This document shows, piece by piece, positions 55,391 through 63,693 of a DNA stretch of 64,000 nucleotides. A model generated the notes under the pieces. It was not told where the DNA came from and ran no database searches. It saw nothing but the letters and a program-made list of their open reading frames with translations. Source of the stretch: Streptomyces sp. Je 1-79 (GTDB taxonomy: Bacteria; Actinomycetota; Actinomycetes; Streptomycetales; Streptomycetaceae); NCBI RefSeq assembly GCF_025195125.1, contig NZ_JAMGSL010000004.1, positions 372,001-436,000 on the forward strand. Reading direction: 5' to 3'. Made by a program: the position numbers and the translations under genes. Each line of letters starts with the position of its first letter. The first letter of the stretch is position 1.

Positions 55391-55719
55391 GCGGCTATTG
55401 CGGGACAACCCTTAGGCAGCGGTAACTACCCGGTAAAGGCCGGCGTCGTCCGCGACTACGTCCAGATCTATGCACTGCAACTGGTGGTGGGGGAGCGGCA
55501 ACTGTTCACCGCCCGCCCGGCATCCAACAGCACGACCGCCGCCCGCGCCTGTGCCTGCAGTTCCAGCCGGCCGGATCCCCGCCGCCGGCTTTCGACGAAC
55601 TCGAAGCCGGACGGGCCTTCAAGGACGTCGAACTCCTGCCAGGGGCGGGAGGTGGGCGCACGTGGGGCGCTAGCATCAGTGCGCCCGCTGCTTGACCACC
55701 GAGAAGGCGAATTCGCGCG

Positions 55720-56142
55720 ATGGCTGATGACGCATTCCTGTTCCTCCTCCCTCCCCGGCATCCCCGGATCGGGGCGGCCCTGGCCACCGTCGGGGCGCTC
55801 GAATGCTCCGAAACCCCGGCCGTGCACGGGTGGTTGCAGGCCCACGGAGTCTCCGCCTCCTCCGAGGAGATCCGGATCCTCCCGGCGGAGGCGGAGATGT
55901 TCATCCCGCAGGACGCGGAGCGTCTGCCGGTGCCCCTGAGCGAGGAGGAGACTCTCCGTGTTCAGCAGGAGTGTGCGCCCCAGTCCGTCACGGACATGGA
56001 GAGCGAACTGCTCGGCTTCCGGGACGCGACCCAGGAATGGGAGGCTCTCGTGCACCGGGCCCTCACCGCGGGCATCCCCGCGCAGCGCATCGCCCAACTG
56101 ACCGGCCTGGAACCGCAGGACATCGCTCGCCTGACCGCCTGA
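55720..56142 (+). CDS. hypothetical protein (140 aa)
   Basis: Soluble, acidic; begins MADDAFLFLLPPRHPRIG and ends with a helix-turn-helix-like IPAQRIAQLTGLEPQDIARL. The C-terminal segment could bind DNA or be a small helical domain. ATG 55720. It is preceded by the remains of the ABC-3C-like gene and followed by a 14-bp hairpin. No family recognised. Confidence 0.65.
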   Translation: MADDAFLFLLPPRHPRIGAALATVGALECSETPAVHGWLQAHGVSASSEEIRILPAEAEMFIPQDAERLPVPLSEEETLRVQQECAPQSVTDMESELLGFRDATQEWEALVHRALTAGIPAQRIAQLTGLEPQDIARLTA

Positions 56143-56163
56143 CCCGCGGGACGTGCACAGACC

Positions 56164-56201
56164 GGACCGCCGTCGCCCCTCACTCGTGGCGACGGCGGTC
56201 C
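56164..56201 (+). terminator. 14-bp hairpin terminator
   Basis: Arms GGACCGCCGTCGCC (56164-56177) and its complement (56188-56201), loop 10 bases, right after the 140-aa gene. Confidence 0.75.
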
Positions 56202-56328
56202 GCGTGCGTCATCAGGGCACTTTCGTTCGGGGCTCCCGGACACCGACGCCGCCGATCGGCTGAGCCGCAGGGGCGTGCATCGGCTGTCATCCGCTCCGTG
56301 AACGGGCCAGAGGCGAGAGCGGACGCAG

Positions 56329-56363
56329 CCGGGGCCGGCCCGTCGATGACGGGCCGGCCCCGG
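56329..56363. terminator. 16-bp bidirectional hairpin
   Basis: CCGGGGCCGGCCCGTC (56329-56344), loop GAT, complement to 56363. It lies 18 bases beyond the stop of csbD (minus) and downstream of the plus gene, so it can serve both. Confidence 0.8.
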
Positions 56364-56380
56364 CGTAATCGGACTCCGCG

Positions 56381-56554
56381 TCAGTGACGGAAGGCGTCCT
56401 TGGCCTTCTCCTTGGCCTGGCGCGCGTCGCCCCTGGCCTGTTCGGCGCGGCCCTCGGCCGTCATGCCTTCGTTGCCGACGGCCCGGCCGACGGTCTCCTT
56501 GACCTTGCCCTTGGCCTGCTCGGCCTTCGCCGTGGACTTCTGCTCGCCCGACAT
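56381..56554 (-). CDS. CsbD family stress protein
   Basis: 57 aa, highly charged (MSGEQKSTAKAEQAKGKVKE, VGNEGMTAEGRAEQARGDAR), the full CsbD length and pattern. A small hydrophilic protein induced in general stress in several bacteria. ATG 56554 has AGGAGG upstream. I looked for a SigB-type GGGTAY box upstream and found none that fits. Confidence 0.9.
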   Translation of the reverse strand: MSGEQKSTAKAEQAKGKVKETVGRAVGNEGMTAEGRAEQARGDARQAKEKAKDAFRH

Positions 56555-56730
56555 GGGGACCTCCTCGTGACGTACCGGATTGGTCGTAGGCCCCTTCTGC
56601 TCGCCCACGCCGATCCCAAACACCACCCCCACGATCGAAGTCCCGCTGTACTCCGGCCACTGCCCTTCCGTGCAAGGGGCAGCGGCCGATGCTGCTGTGC
56701 CTGCCGACGTGGCCAGTCCAGAATGCTGCC

Positions 56731-57382
56731 GTGACCGCAGACGAACAGAGCGGCATAGCACCGCGTTCATTCCTGGCGTGCGCAACGGAGGTAGCTCGGC
56801 TGCTGGACGTCGAAGACCTATCAATGAAGTCGGACGACCGGCCTGCCCGCCACCTCGCCCACGCGGTGCGTAAGCCACTGCTCGAACGTGCATGTCTGCC
56901 CGAGGAGCTGTTCGCCCCGTGGATGGCGGCAGCCGTATACGACCCAGATCCCAGCTTCTGCCGCTGGTTCGTCGAACCAGCGGTCTACGCGTTCGGACGC
57001 CGCCGAGTGATGGCAGCATTGGTCGATTATCTCCGGTTCGGCACGGATGCTGAGCGAGCGGGTGCCGTGCGGGCCTGGTACTGCGCCCATGTGCCTTTGC
57101 GCGCAGATCGATCCCCGGCGTACGGACCCGGTGGGCACGTGATCCAGCTCTGGACGAGTCGCAAGACATCAAGTACGCGTGGCTGGAGGCCTCCATACGG
57201 GTGTTCGCCGAGGCCACCGATCTGCGGTTGCGCCACCGCGTCCTGCTGAGCCTGCCCACGTCCCGCGCGGCATACCCACCGCACCTGCACAACTCCTTGA
57301 AAGTGCACTCGCATCCGCCCAGGCTCATCCCGACCAGCACATCCGTCGCTGGGCCGCAGCAGCACACCACGACGCAGTGTGA
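56731..57382 (+). pseudogene. helical (HEAT-like) gene with two frameshifts
   Basis: The coding potential runs through three frames: frame 1 from GTG 56731 (VTADEQSGIAPR) to about 57140; frame 0 from there (ALDESQDIKYAWLEASIRVF ... YPPHLHNS) to about 57300; then frame 2 (LLESALASAQAHPDQHIRRW) to TGA 57382. Rejoining gives one ~215-residue protein. Either truly broken or affected by sequencing errors. Similar paired-helix proteins are seen in immunity-type genes. It lies just before the orphan IS end. Confidence 0.55.
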
Positions 57383-57405
57383 GCCTGGCCGTCACCCCCC
57401 GGCAG

Positions 57406-57424
57406 TTACGGGGCAGCCCTTAGG
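57406..57424. mobile_element. orphan IS right end
   Basis: TTACGGGGCAGCCCTTAGG matches the right end of the IS at 55.4 kb (TTGCGGGACAACCCTTAGG) at 16/19 positions. No partner end in this window. The TTA inside is the stop codon of the neighbouring minus-strand lipoprotein gene. Confidence 0.55.
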
Positions 57425-57890
57425 CCTCGGGGTCGGCGGAAGTGCGTTTGTAGTGACATGAGTACGGATAGGGGTCCCCGCCGTCCGCGCGGACAGTCCC
57501 GTCCATCCACAGCTTTCCGTGCTCCAGATAGAACGGCAGAAACTGGTGGTCGTTGTGATTCTTGAAACGAAGCACCAGATAAGGCGTCAGGCCGGGGTCC
57601 TTGTTGACCCCATGCCATGTCCCGTCGCTTGAACGGCGTGTCACCTGCGAGTCCGGCCCGGGGCCGTCCCACTGGACCGGAAAGTCCTTGCTGGAGAAGG
57701 TGTAGTCGTCGCGTAGCCGGACGATCGGCGATCCGCATTTCCCCTCCCCGTCCCACCGGCCGACCAATTCGGCATGAGTGACGGCCTTCGGGGCGGGGGC
57801 GGGTTTGGCTGTCCCGCAGGCGGACGGGGCGAATGCCAACACGGTGGCGGTCGCAAGGCTTGCGCCGATGCGAAATATATCGAATTGCAC
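57420..57890 (-). CDS. putative secreted lipoprotein
   Basis: 156 aa from GTG 57890. Signal-like start VQFDIFRIGASLATATVL and lipobox-like PSAC. The mature part has LVGRWDGEGKCGSPIVRL and a C-terminal Cys, resembling small beta-barrel 'GRW' domains of actinobacterial lipoproteins. The upstream frame to 58037 is open but lacks a signal sequence. The stop lies in the orphan IS end. Function unknown. Confidence 0.65.
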   Translation of the reverse strand: MQFDIFRIGASLATATVLAFAPSACGTAKPAPAPKAVTHAELVGRWDGEGKCGSPIVRLRDDYTFSSKDFPVQWDGPGPDSQVTRRSSDGTWHGVNKDPGLTPYLVLRFKNHNDHQFLPFYLEHGKLWMDGTVRADGGDPYPYSCHYKRTSADPEA

Positions 57891-58093
57891 GCTGTCTGCT
57901 TCCCGCCGTTGGATGACGCCCAGTATGCCGGTCGGTGATCCGAAGGAGACGGCCCGGTACGCCAGCTGCAGATCGCGATCTTCCTGTCCGAGTGAGCCGA
58001 GGCTCGACAGTTGCCACATCGGCATGCCTGGTGTCACGGTGGCCGGGTTGAGGCGGCAGGAGACTGTCGGTGGCCGGTGGCAGGATCACCGGC

Positions 58094-59170
58094 ATGGGTT
58101 TCGTACGAACTACTCCGCCGCGGCCTGTGGATGTGACCGCGGCCTTTCCCGAGCTGGCTCCCCTGGCGCGACCTGCGATGCGGCTGCATCCGCGTCCGGG
58201 GTCGCCTTCGGTCAGGGACAGCTCGGTCGGTGGGCCCCTGCTGTGGCCGGCTGAGGAGCCGTGGCCGCACTGCGAAGACGCACATCTGCACGTGGACACC
58301 GGATTCCGCCGGTCACCGACCGAAGTGCGGCTCCAGAGACGCATGCAGTCCCGGTGGACCCCTGATGGCCGACCTCCCGCGTTCACGCCCGAAGAGGAAG
58401 CGCTCAAGGAGCGCAATGCCGCGTGGCTCGCCGAACGGATCGACGCCGGCCCTCCCTGGCCCGCCGAATGCCCGGTCCCGATGCTGCCCGTGGCTCAGCT
58501 CTTCCTGCGTGACATACCCCTGCTGCGGCCGCCGGGGCAGGCCGATCTGCTTCAGATTCTCTGGTGCCCGCACGAGCACGAACCGGACTACAAGCCGGCG
58601 ACCGCACTGTTCTGGCGGTCGGCCGCGGAGGTCGGCGACATCCTCGCCACACCACCAGAACCGTACGAGGCGGACTATCCGGGTTACGTGCCGGAACGGT
58701 GCCTGCTGGCGCCAGAAGCGATCACCGAGTACCCCAACAGCCTGGACCTGAGCCCGGAGCTGCAGCGGATGCTGGAGGACTGGAACAGGTGGCAGGCAGC
58801 CGGCGCCGGCCTGGACAGCTCCTACGCGGAGTACCCGCGCGACTTCTACTCCATCCATCTGGGCAACGCACCCGGCTGGAAGGTCGGCGGCTGGCCCCCT
58901 TGGGGCCGCACTGATCCGAACCCCCGGTACTGCGTGGTGTGCGAGGTGCAGATGGTCCCGCTACTGACGATCGCTTCCTGGGAGTGGGACGGCGGTGAAG
59001 GTCACAGCTGGGCGCCGCGGGAAGACCGGGCCGCCGCCCTCGCCGACTCCCACTACGCGGGTCAGGATCCCTCGCAGCCGACGAGGGTTGAAGTGGGCAG
59101 TACGGACAACATGCAGATCTACGTCTGCCCGACCTCCCCCGAACATCCCCACACCGACCTGATCCAATGA
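58094..59170 (+). CDS. hypothetical protein, YwqG/DUF1963-like
   Basis: 358 aa, soluble, rich in Pro and Trp (VGGPLLWPAEEPWPHC, LLQILWCPHEHEP, IASWEWDGGEG). The G-GP-WP opening, VAQLFLRDIP and the Cys/His-bearing LWCPHEHE recall the DUF1963/YwqG group of unknown function, but identity is weak. ATG 58094 is chosen for AGGA 8 bases upstream. Stands alone. Confidence 0.65.
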   Translation: MGFVRTTPPRPVDVTAAFPELAPLARPAMRLHPRPGSPSVRDSSVGGPLLWPAEEPWPHCEDAHLHVDTGFRRSPTEVRLQRRMQSRWTPDGRPPAFTPEEEALKERNAAWLAERIDAGPPWPAECPVPMLPVAQLFLRDIPLLRPPGQADLLQILWCPHEHEPDYKPATALFWRSAAEVGDILATPPEPYEADYPGYVPERCLLAPEAITEYPNSLDLSPELQRMLEDWNRWQAAGAGLDSSYAEYPRDFYSIHLGNAPGWKVGGWPPWGRTDPNPRYCVVCEVQMVPLLTIASWEWDGGEGHSWAPREDRAAALADSHYAGQDPSQPTRVEVGSTDNMQIYVCPTSPEHPHTDLIQ

Positions 59171-59305
59171 ACCGTCGGGCCTGTCACACACCCTCCAGAC
59201 CGCGGTGCTGCCACGCAGCTGAGGCCGTACGGGGTCACGGAGCCGTGCGTGACCCGGCCGTCGAAGGGCGGGGGGCAGAGGGCCGGGGTCGGAAAGGGCC
59301 GACGG

Positions 59306-60262
59306 TCAGACTCCGGGATCCGGCCCGGCCGGCTCTTCCACTCCCGCCCGCACGGCTTCCAGCTGTGCGGCGAACGCGACGCCGAGGAAGAGGGCCAGCG
59401 ACGTCAGGTACGACCACAGCAGCAACGCCATGACCGCGCTGAGCGGCCCGTACACACTGGTGAAGGAACTGCTCGCCCCGACGTAGAGGCTCAGCCCCCA
59501 GGTCGCCGCGTTCCACAGCACCAGGTACAGGATCGCGCCGAAGGCCAGCCATGTGTAGCCGGGCTGGTCCCGGCGCGGGGAGAGCCGGAAGATCGCGCTG
59601 GTGGCCAGCACGGCCAGCAGCACTCCCGCCGGCCAACGCACCACTTCCCAGGCGCGGGTGGCGCCCGGCCCGAGACCGTAGACGTCCGCGAACGCCTGGG
59701 TCAGATCGGAGCCGAGGACGGTGAGGAGGAAACTCAGCCCCAGGGGCAACCCGGCCAGCACGGCCATCACCGTCCCCCGGAGGTATTTGCGCAGGAAAGG
59801 CCGGTCCCGTTCGACGCCGTAGATGCGGTTGGCGCCGCGTTCGACCTGGCACAGGCTGGTCGTGACATTGACAAGCGAGAAGAGCAGCCCCAGCCAGAGC
59901 GCCGCCTCACCCCCGTCGCCCGCGTGCCGGCGGCTCAGGCTCAGCGCCTCGTCGACCATCTCCTGGCTGGGGCCGCTGGTGATCCGACGGATGGTCAGCT
60001 CGGCGACACGGCCGATGCCCTCCGTGTGCAGCACCCCGGAGAGGCCGATCGCCACGATGGCCAGTGGTACGAGGGAGAGCACGGTCTGCAGCGCCAGGGC
60101 GCGCGAGTGAGTGAAGCCGTCGGCGTAACGGAAACGTATGAACGAGTCCCTCGCCAGGCTCCACCCCCCGTACCGGCGTAGAGCGGTCCACGCCTCGTCA
60201 CCGGACAGTTCGTCCCCGACGACGTCACGTCGCTGCGGTACGCGTGTGGCGGTGCCCATCAT
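59306..60262 (-). CDS. YihY/BrkB family membrane protein
   Basis: 318 aa with six membrane helices (HSRALALQTVLSLVPLAIVA, LWLGLLFSLVNVTTSLCQVE, LLAVLATSAIFRL, GAILYLVLWNAATWGLSLYV, and others), the YihY/UPF0761 family often mislabelled ribonuclease BN. Possibly an envelope transporter. ATG 60262 overlaps the TGA of the PAP2 gene (ATGA), so the two form an operon; ATG 60259 follows directly. Confidence 0.9.
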   Translation of the reverse strand: MMGTATRVPQRRDVVGDELSGDEAWTALRRYGGWSLARDSFIRFRYADGFTHSRALALQTVLSLVPLAIVAIGLSGVLHTEGIGRVAELTIRRITSGPSQEMVDEALSLSRRHAGDGGEAALWLGLLFSLVNVTTSLCQVERGANRIYGVERDRPFLRKYLRGTVMAVLAGLPLGLSFLLTVLGSDLTQAFADVYGLGPGATRAWEVVRWPAGVLLAVLATSAIFRLSPRRDQPGYTWLAFGAILYLVLWNAATWGLSLYVGASSSFTSVYGPLSAVMALLLWSYLTSLALFLGVAFAAQLEAVRAGVEEPAGPDPGV

Positions 60263-61122
60263 CGTCCTTTCCGTGCAGCCGACGATCGCGTCACATCGAC
60301 GTCCGCTCGCGGGGCGAGTGTGCCCCGGACGTCGCCGATCCACCGCCCGCGCCGTCGAGCGGGGTCGGGTCCGGCCCGCAGCCCGCCAGGGCCACCGGCC
60401 TCCTCACCGAGTGCCGTACCAAGCACCGCCTCGGACGGTCGCGGACGGCCGGGGCGGTCCTCGGCGGGGGAGCGGGCCGACAGTACGACCCACCCCACGA
60501 GCAGGAGCGTCAGGGTGCCGTTGAGCAGACCGCCCAGGACGTCGGTGGGATAGTGCATGCCACGGTGGATCCGGGACACCCCCACGGCTGCGGGAACCAG
60601 GAGCAGCACGGTCGATGCGTACCGCCACGGCCCGCGGGCACGAGCGAGCGCCAGTACGACCCATCCGCCGTACAGGGCGACGGAGGCACCCACATGCCCC
60701 GAGGGGAAGCTCGACGTCGGCGGCGCCGTGTCCAAGGGAGCAACCCCTGGGCGCGGCCGCTGCACCCAGGCGGTGACGGCGAGAAAGACCGCCGACTGCA
60801 GAGCGACCGCGGCCCCCAGGAACCCGGCCTCACGCCACCATCGCCCGCCCGACAACAGCAGCAGCGCCACGAGGGACGCCAGCGTCACGCCGACGACCGT
60901 CTCCGTGCGGGCCAGTGCCGACAACCACTGAGACACCACGTCGAGCCGGTCCCCGCGGTACGCCACCGCCTCACGCATGGCGCGCAGCTCCATGGACTCC
61001 AGCCGAGTGTTCGTCCCGGCAGACGTCACGGCGAGTCCCGCCCCCACCATCAAAGTCGTCTGCACCGGCACCAGCGCCGCGAGCCGGCAGAACCTCGCAC
61101 CCGAACCCCACCCCGTCGTCAT
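60259..61122 (-). CDS. PAP2-family phosphatase
   Basis: 287 aa integral membrane phosphatase. Signature motifs: VQRPRPG (motif 1, partial KxxxxxxRP), SSFPSGHVGAS (PSGH) and SRIHRGMHYPTDVLGG (SRxxxxxHxxxD). It dephosphorylates lipid phosphates such as undecaprenyl diphosphate or phosphatidic acid outside the membrane. ATG 61122. Coupled to the BrkB gene. Confidence 0.92.
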   Translation of the reverse strand: MTTGWGSGARFCRLAALVPVQTTLMVGAGLAVTSAGTNTRLESMELRAMREAVAYRGDRLDVVSQWLSALARTETVVGVTLASLVALLLLSGGRWWREAGFLGAAVALQSAVFLAVTAWVQRPRPGVAPLDTAPPTSSFPSGHVGASVALYGGWVVLALARARGPWRYASTVLLLVPAAVGVSRIHRGMHYPTDVLGGLLNGTLTLLLVGWVVLSARSPAEDRPGRPRPSEAVLGTALGEEAGGPGGLRAGPDPARRRGRWIGDVRGTLAPRADVDVTRSSAARKGR

Positions 61123-61266
61123 GACACTCTGGTTGCCCGGCCACCGCCGGATGATGTGCCGATCCCCGCCGCGCATCCTTCTCGCCCACGGGCACGTCGA
61201 CCGGTCTCCGGGAGAAATGCCGTACGCGCTCCGATGGTTCTCGCCGTCCGGGGTACACGGGCCGGC

Positions 61267-61650
61267 ATGGCACCGACGACTGATCACCTCACGTCCTTGC
61301 GGGCCGCGCGGCAACTGCGCCGGGTCCGTACCTTCTACGCGGCAGGCTTCCTTTTGTGGGCGGCCGCGGCGGTGTGGACGGGACGGGCGCATCCCGGGAG
61401 CCGGCAGATGTGGGTCTCCGTGCTTCTCTCGGTGATCTTCGCCGCCCTGCTGGGCGCGGCCTCCCATTGGCTCCGCCGCCTTCGACCGGAAACCGGCCGC
61501 GAGCCGGCCCATCACGCGGCGCCGCGCCACGCAACCGCTCCGCGACCCGCCCTCGTTCCACGAATGACGGCTGCGCCCCGAAAGGCAGCGCGTCCCCGAC
61601 AGACAGCGGCTCCGCGACAGGCAGCGGCTCCGCGGCACGCCGGCGCCTGA
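61267..61650 (+). CDS. small membrane protein with repetitive Ala/Pro/Arg tail
   Basis: 127 aa. Two hydrophobic helices (FYAAGFLLWAAAAVW, WVSVLLSVIFAALLGAA) and a tail of imperfect APRxA repeats (RKAARPRQTAAPRQAAAPRH) after residue ~80. ATG 61267. Function unknown; the tail repeats look like slippage. Confidence 0.6.
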   Translation: MAPTTDHLTSLRAARQLRRVRTFYAAGFLLWAAAAVWTGRAHPGSRQMWVSVLLSVIFAALLGAASHWLRRLRPETGREPAHHAAPRHATAPRPALVPRMTAAPRKAARPRQTAAPRQAAAPRHAGA

Positions 61651-61791
61651 TGCGCCCGCTCGCCGCGTCGGTCGCCCCGGCGCGGCCCGAGGCGGTTCTT
61701 CGCGTCCCTCATCCTCCTTCTGCGGGTGGCCCGTTGGAGTTCTCCATACGTCGCAGGCGAGGCGCCGGAGGGCGGGGGCGTTACTGAGGGC

Positions 61792-62556
61792 TCAGTGCCG
61801 CACGAACGGCAGATCCCCCGGCTGCACCCGCTCGCGCGGACCCGCCGCCTGCAGCACCACGTCCAGCACCCGTGCCGGGTCAGCGGCGTACGCGTGGGAG
61901 AACCACGCCATGTTGGCCTCCACCACGGCCCACCGGTGGCCGGGGCGGTACGGGTCGCGCAGCTGTCCGACGTCCACGACGACGGCGCTCGGCAGGGCGG
62001 GGCCGGCCGAGGCGACCAGGCGGTCGACGAACTCGGCGATCTCCTCGGCGATGGCCCCGTGGCTGTCGAGCGGACGTGGGTCGAGCCGGCCGAACACCGC
62101 GTACCGGCTGCCCGCGGCGATCCGTCCGTCGAGCAGGAACATCCGGTACTCGGCGGCGAAGGTCACCACCTCGGAGAGCAGCACCGGTGTCGCCGGGTCC
62201 AGATCGGCGGGCAGCCGGGAGCCATCGGCGTAGACGTCCGCCGGGAAGGACTTGTCACGCGGCGGCTTGACGAACATCGGCCGCTCGACCGCCCACGCGT
62301 CGGCGACAGTGGCCGCACGGACCTCGCGACCGGTGAACTCCTCCGGCAGCTCGGCAAGCCAGTCGTCCGCCGGTTCGAGCAACGCGAACCCGAGCCGTCC
62401 GGCCAGCCGCGCCCCCGCCGCCGGCCCGCCGTACCAGTGGGCCGGTCCCACCGCCGCGCCGGTCTCCTCCGCCGCCAGGACCACCATCCCCCGCGCCGCG
62501 GCCTCAACGGCCAACAGCTCCATCGTCGACGTCCGCCGCCCGGGCATGACCAGCAC
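61792..62556 (-). CDS. ATP-grasp domain protein
   Basis: 254 aa. RPMFVKPPRDKSF and VVEANMAWFSHAY (ATP-grasp lid and metal-binding Asn/Glu), with DVGQLRD between, match the short ATP-grasp family (DUF4343-like). These couple ATP to carboxylate-amine ligation or act in RiPP maturation; the substrate is unknown. GTG 62556 has GGAGG upstream; ATG 62547 is an alternative. Confidence 0.8.
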   Translation of the reverse strand: MLVMPGRRTSTMELLAVEAAARGMVVLAAEETGAAVGPAHWYGGPAAGARLAGRLGFALLEPADDWLAELPEEFTGREVRAATVADAWAVERPMFVKPPRDKSFPADVYADGSRLPADLDPATPVLLSEVVTFAAEYRMFLLDGRIAAGSRYAVFGRLDPRPLDSHGAIAEEIAEFVDRLVASAGPALPSAVVVDVGQLRDPYRPGHRWAVVEANMAWFSHAYAADPARVLDVVLQAAGPRERVQPGDLPFVRH

Positions 62557-63037
62557 CGCTTCCTCCTCCGAACACGTGCAAAGCCGCCACGCTAGACCTG
62601 TCCCCTCCCAGCCGCACGCGAGTATCCGGGCCCGCGGAGCAGGTGCGACACACGCTCGCGCACGGACCGAGTGTTCGTCACAAGACAGGGGCTGATCGAC
62701 CCTTCGGCAGCCGGCGGCTCCCGCCCCTCGGGCCGGACGATGAAGTCGTCGGATCGTCCACCCCCGTCGGGCTCAACGGAGGGTTCACCGCAGGGCTTCA
62801 CCGGAGGGGGCCGCCCGGGGGAGACGGGATCTGGACATTCCCCGTCGGCCCCGGTCGGCCCCGCACCCCGTCGGCCTGCGCACCGGTCGTACGCAGGAAG
62901 CGGTTCCGGCCCCGGCGCCCCGGAGTGCGCCCCCTGTGCGCCCGGTGCCGCGTTCTTGCGAGGGAGACAAGGGCAGAGGGGTGAGGGGCTGATCGCGGCA
63001 TGCCCTGCGGGTATGCCGCAGACCGAAGGGGTGGGGA
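62557..63037. other. 481-base stretch with no supported gene
   Basis: Between the divergent ATP-grasp and response-regulator genes. Contains only frames with poor codon use and low-complexity CCCCGTCGGCC repeats (near 62840-62870). A hairpin GCGGCATGCCC/GGGTATGCCGC (62995-63019, one G-T pair) lies 18 bases before ATG 63038. Confidence 0.6.
62995..63019 (+). promoter_or_regulatory. leader hairpin/palindrome before response regulator
   Basis: GCGGCATGCCC, loop TGC, GGGTATGCCGC: an 11-bp stem with one G-U, ending 18 bases before the ATG. Could be an operator for autoregulation or a leader structure. Confidence 0.4.
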
Positions 63038-63655
63038 ATGGTACGGGTGACGGTGGTGTACGAGGCGCAGCTCCTGCGTGCCGCGCTGGTGGATCTGCTG
63101 CGGTCGGACGCCGGGGTCGTGGTCGTCTCCTCGATGTCCCAATGGCCACAGGAGCCGGAGTCCGTCGCATCGGCGCCGGACGTGTTCGTCGCCGACGCCG
63201 AGTGTCTGCCGCCCTCCGGGGCGGAGCCCGACAGCGCCGTCGCATCGGTATCGGCGTCACTCTCTGCGGGCGGTTCGGCCCTGCTGGCGCTGGTCCCCGC
63301 GCAGCGGCCCGGTGTGCTGCGCCGGGCGCACGCGGCGGGGGCGACCGGTTTCGTCGACAAGAACGGTTCGAAGAGCCGATTACTCCATGCCCTGCACCGT
63401 GTCGCCAAGGGTGAACGTTTCATCGACGACGGGCTCGCCCTCGGGTTCCTCCAGGCCGCCGAGATGCCTCTCACCCGGCGTGAGCTGAGCGTCCTCTCGC
63501 TGGCGGCCAAGGGAGCGCCCGTCGGTGAGATCGCCGCGACGCTGTACCTCTCCAAGGGAACCGTCCGGAACTACATGGCGAGCGTCATCCGCAAGGTCGG
63601 CGCACGCAACCGGGTGGACGCCATCCGGATCGCCCAGGGGGCCGGGTGGACCTGA
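63038..63655 (+). CDS. LuxR/NarL response regulator with atypical receiver (RamR/AmfR-like)
   Basis: 205 aa. The receiver lacks the usual N-terminal Asp pair (VTVVYEAQLLRAAL) though VFVADAEC keeps one Asp at the phosphoryl position and FVDKNGS the Lys. C-terminal HTH: LTRRELSVLSLAAKGAPVGE to RVDAIRIAQGAGWT. This pattern resembles RamR/AmfR/SapR, which control SapB-type lanthipeptide genes. Convergent with an ABC exporter gene that leaves the window. ATG 63038. Confidence 0.75.
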   Translation: MVRVTVVYEAQLLRAALVDLLRSDAGVVVVSSMSQWPQEPESVASAPDVFVADAECLPPSGAEPDSAVASVSASLSAGGSALLALVPAQRPGVLRRAHAAGATGFVDKNGSKSRLLHALHRVAKGERFIDDGLALGFLQAAEMPLTRRELSVLSLAAKGAPVGEIAATLYLSKGTVRNYMASVIRKVGARNRVDAIRIAQGAGWT

Positions 63656-63693
63656 CCGCCGCCGCGTGACGTCTCCGCGGGCGCGGTCCCTGT

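Larger units (their letters stand above)
53914..55412 (-). mobile_element. IS5-like insertion sequence with passenger gene
   Basis: Ends AGGCTTGTCCCGTAAA (from 53914) and the complement of AGGGTTGTCCCGCAAT (to 55412): 13/16 inverted repeats, flanked by TA on both sides inside a CTAG target. About 1,499 bp. It contains a transposase (minus) and, between it and the right end, a plus-strand gene not needed for transposition. The target is exactly restored if the IS and one TA are removed, as shown by the DUF3732 reading frame. Confidence 0.85.
53764..55690 (+). pseudogene. DUF3732-type ABC-3C ATPase, split by an IS element and frameshifted
   Basis: Reading from GTG 53764, the first ~49 codons hold a Walker A (GDSRTGKTS) and run to TACTGCCTA at 53911. 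The IS starts there. After the IS, from 55415, the frame resumes GGCAGCGGTAACTACCCG (GSGNYP) with RDYVQIYALQLVVGERQLF; joining both at CTAG restores DYCLGSGNYPVKAG. Past 55540 a frameshift is needed to read CLQFQPAGSPPPAFDELEA, and the gene stops near 55690, with the large C-terminal part lost. Known as the ATPase of three-component ABC conflict systems; here it is dead. Confidence 0.65.

Noticed and set aside
56555..56640. SigB promoter before csbD
   Set aside because: The nearest CGGTAC has no GNNT at 14-16 bases and lacks the leading G.
62671..63414. Plus-strand 247-codon frame before the response regulator
   Set aside because: Gly/Pro/Ser-rich, overlaps the regulator in another frame, no initiation site.
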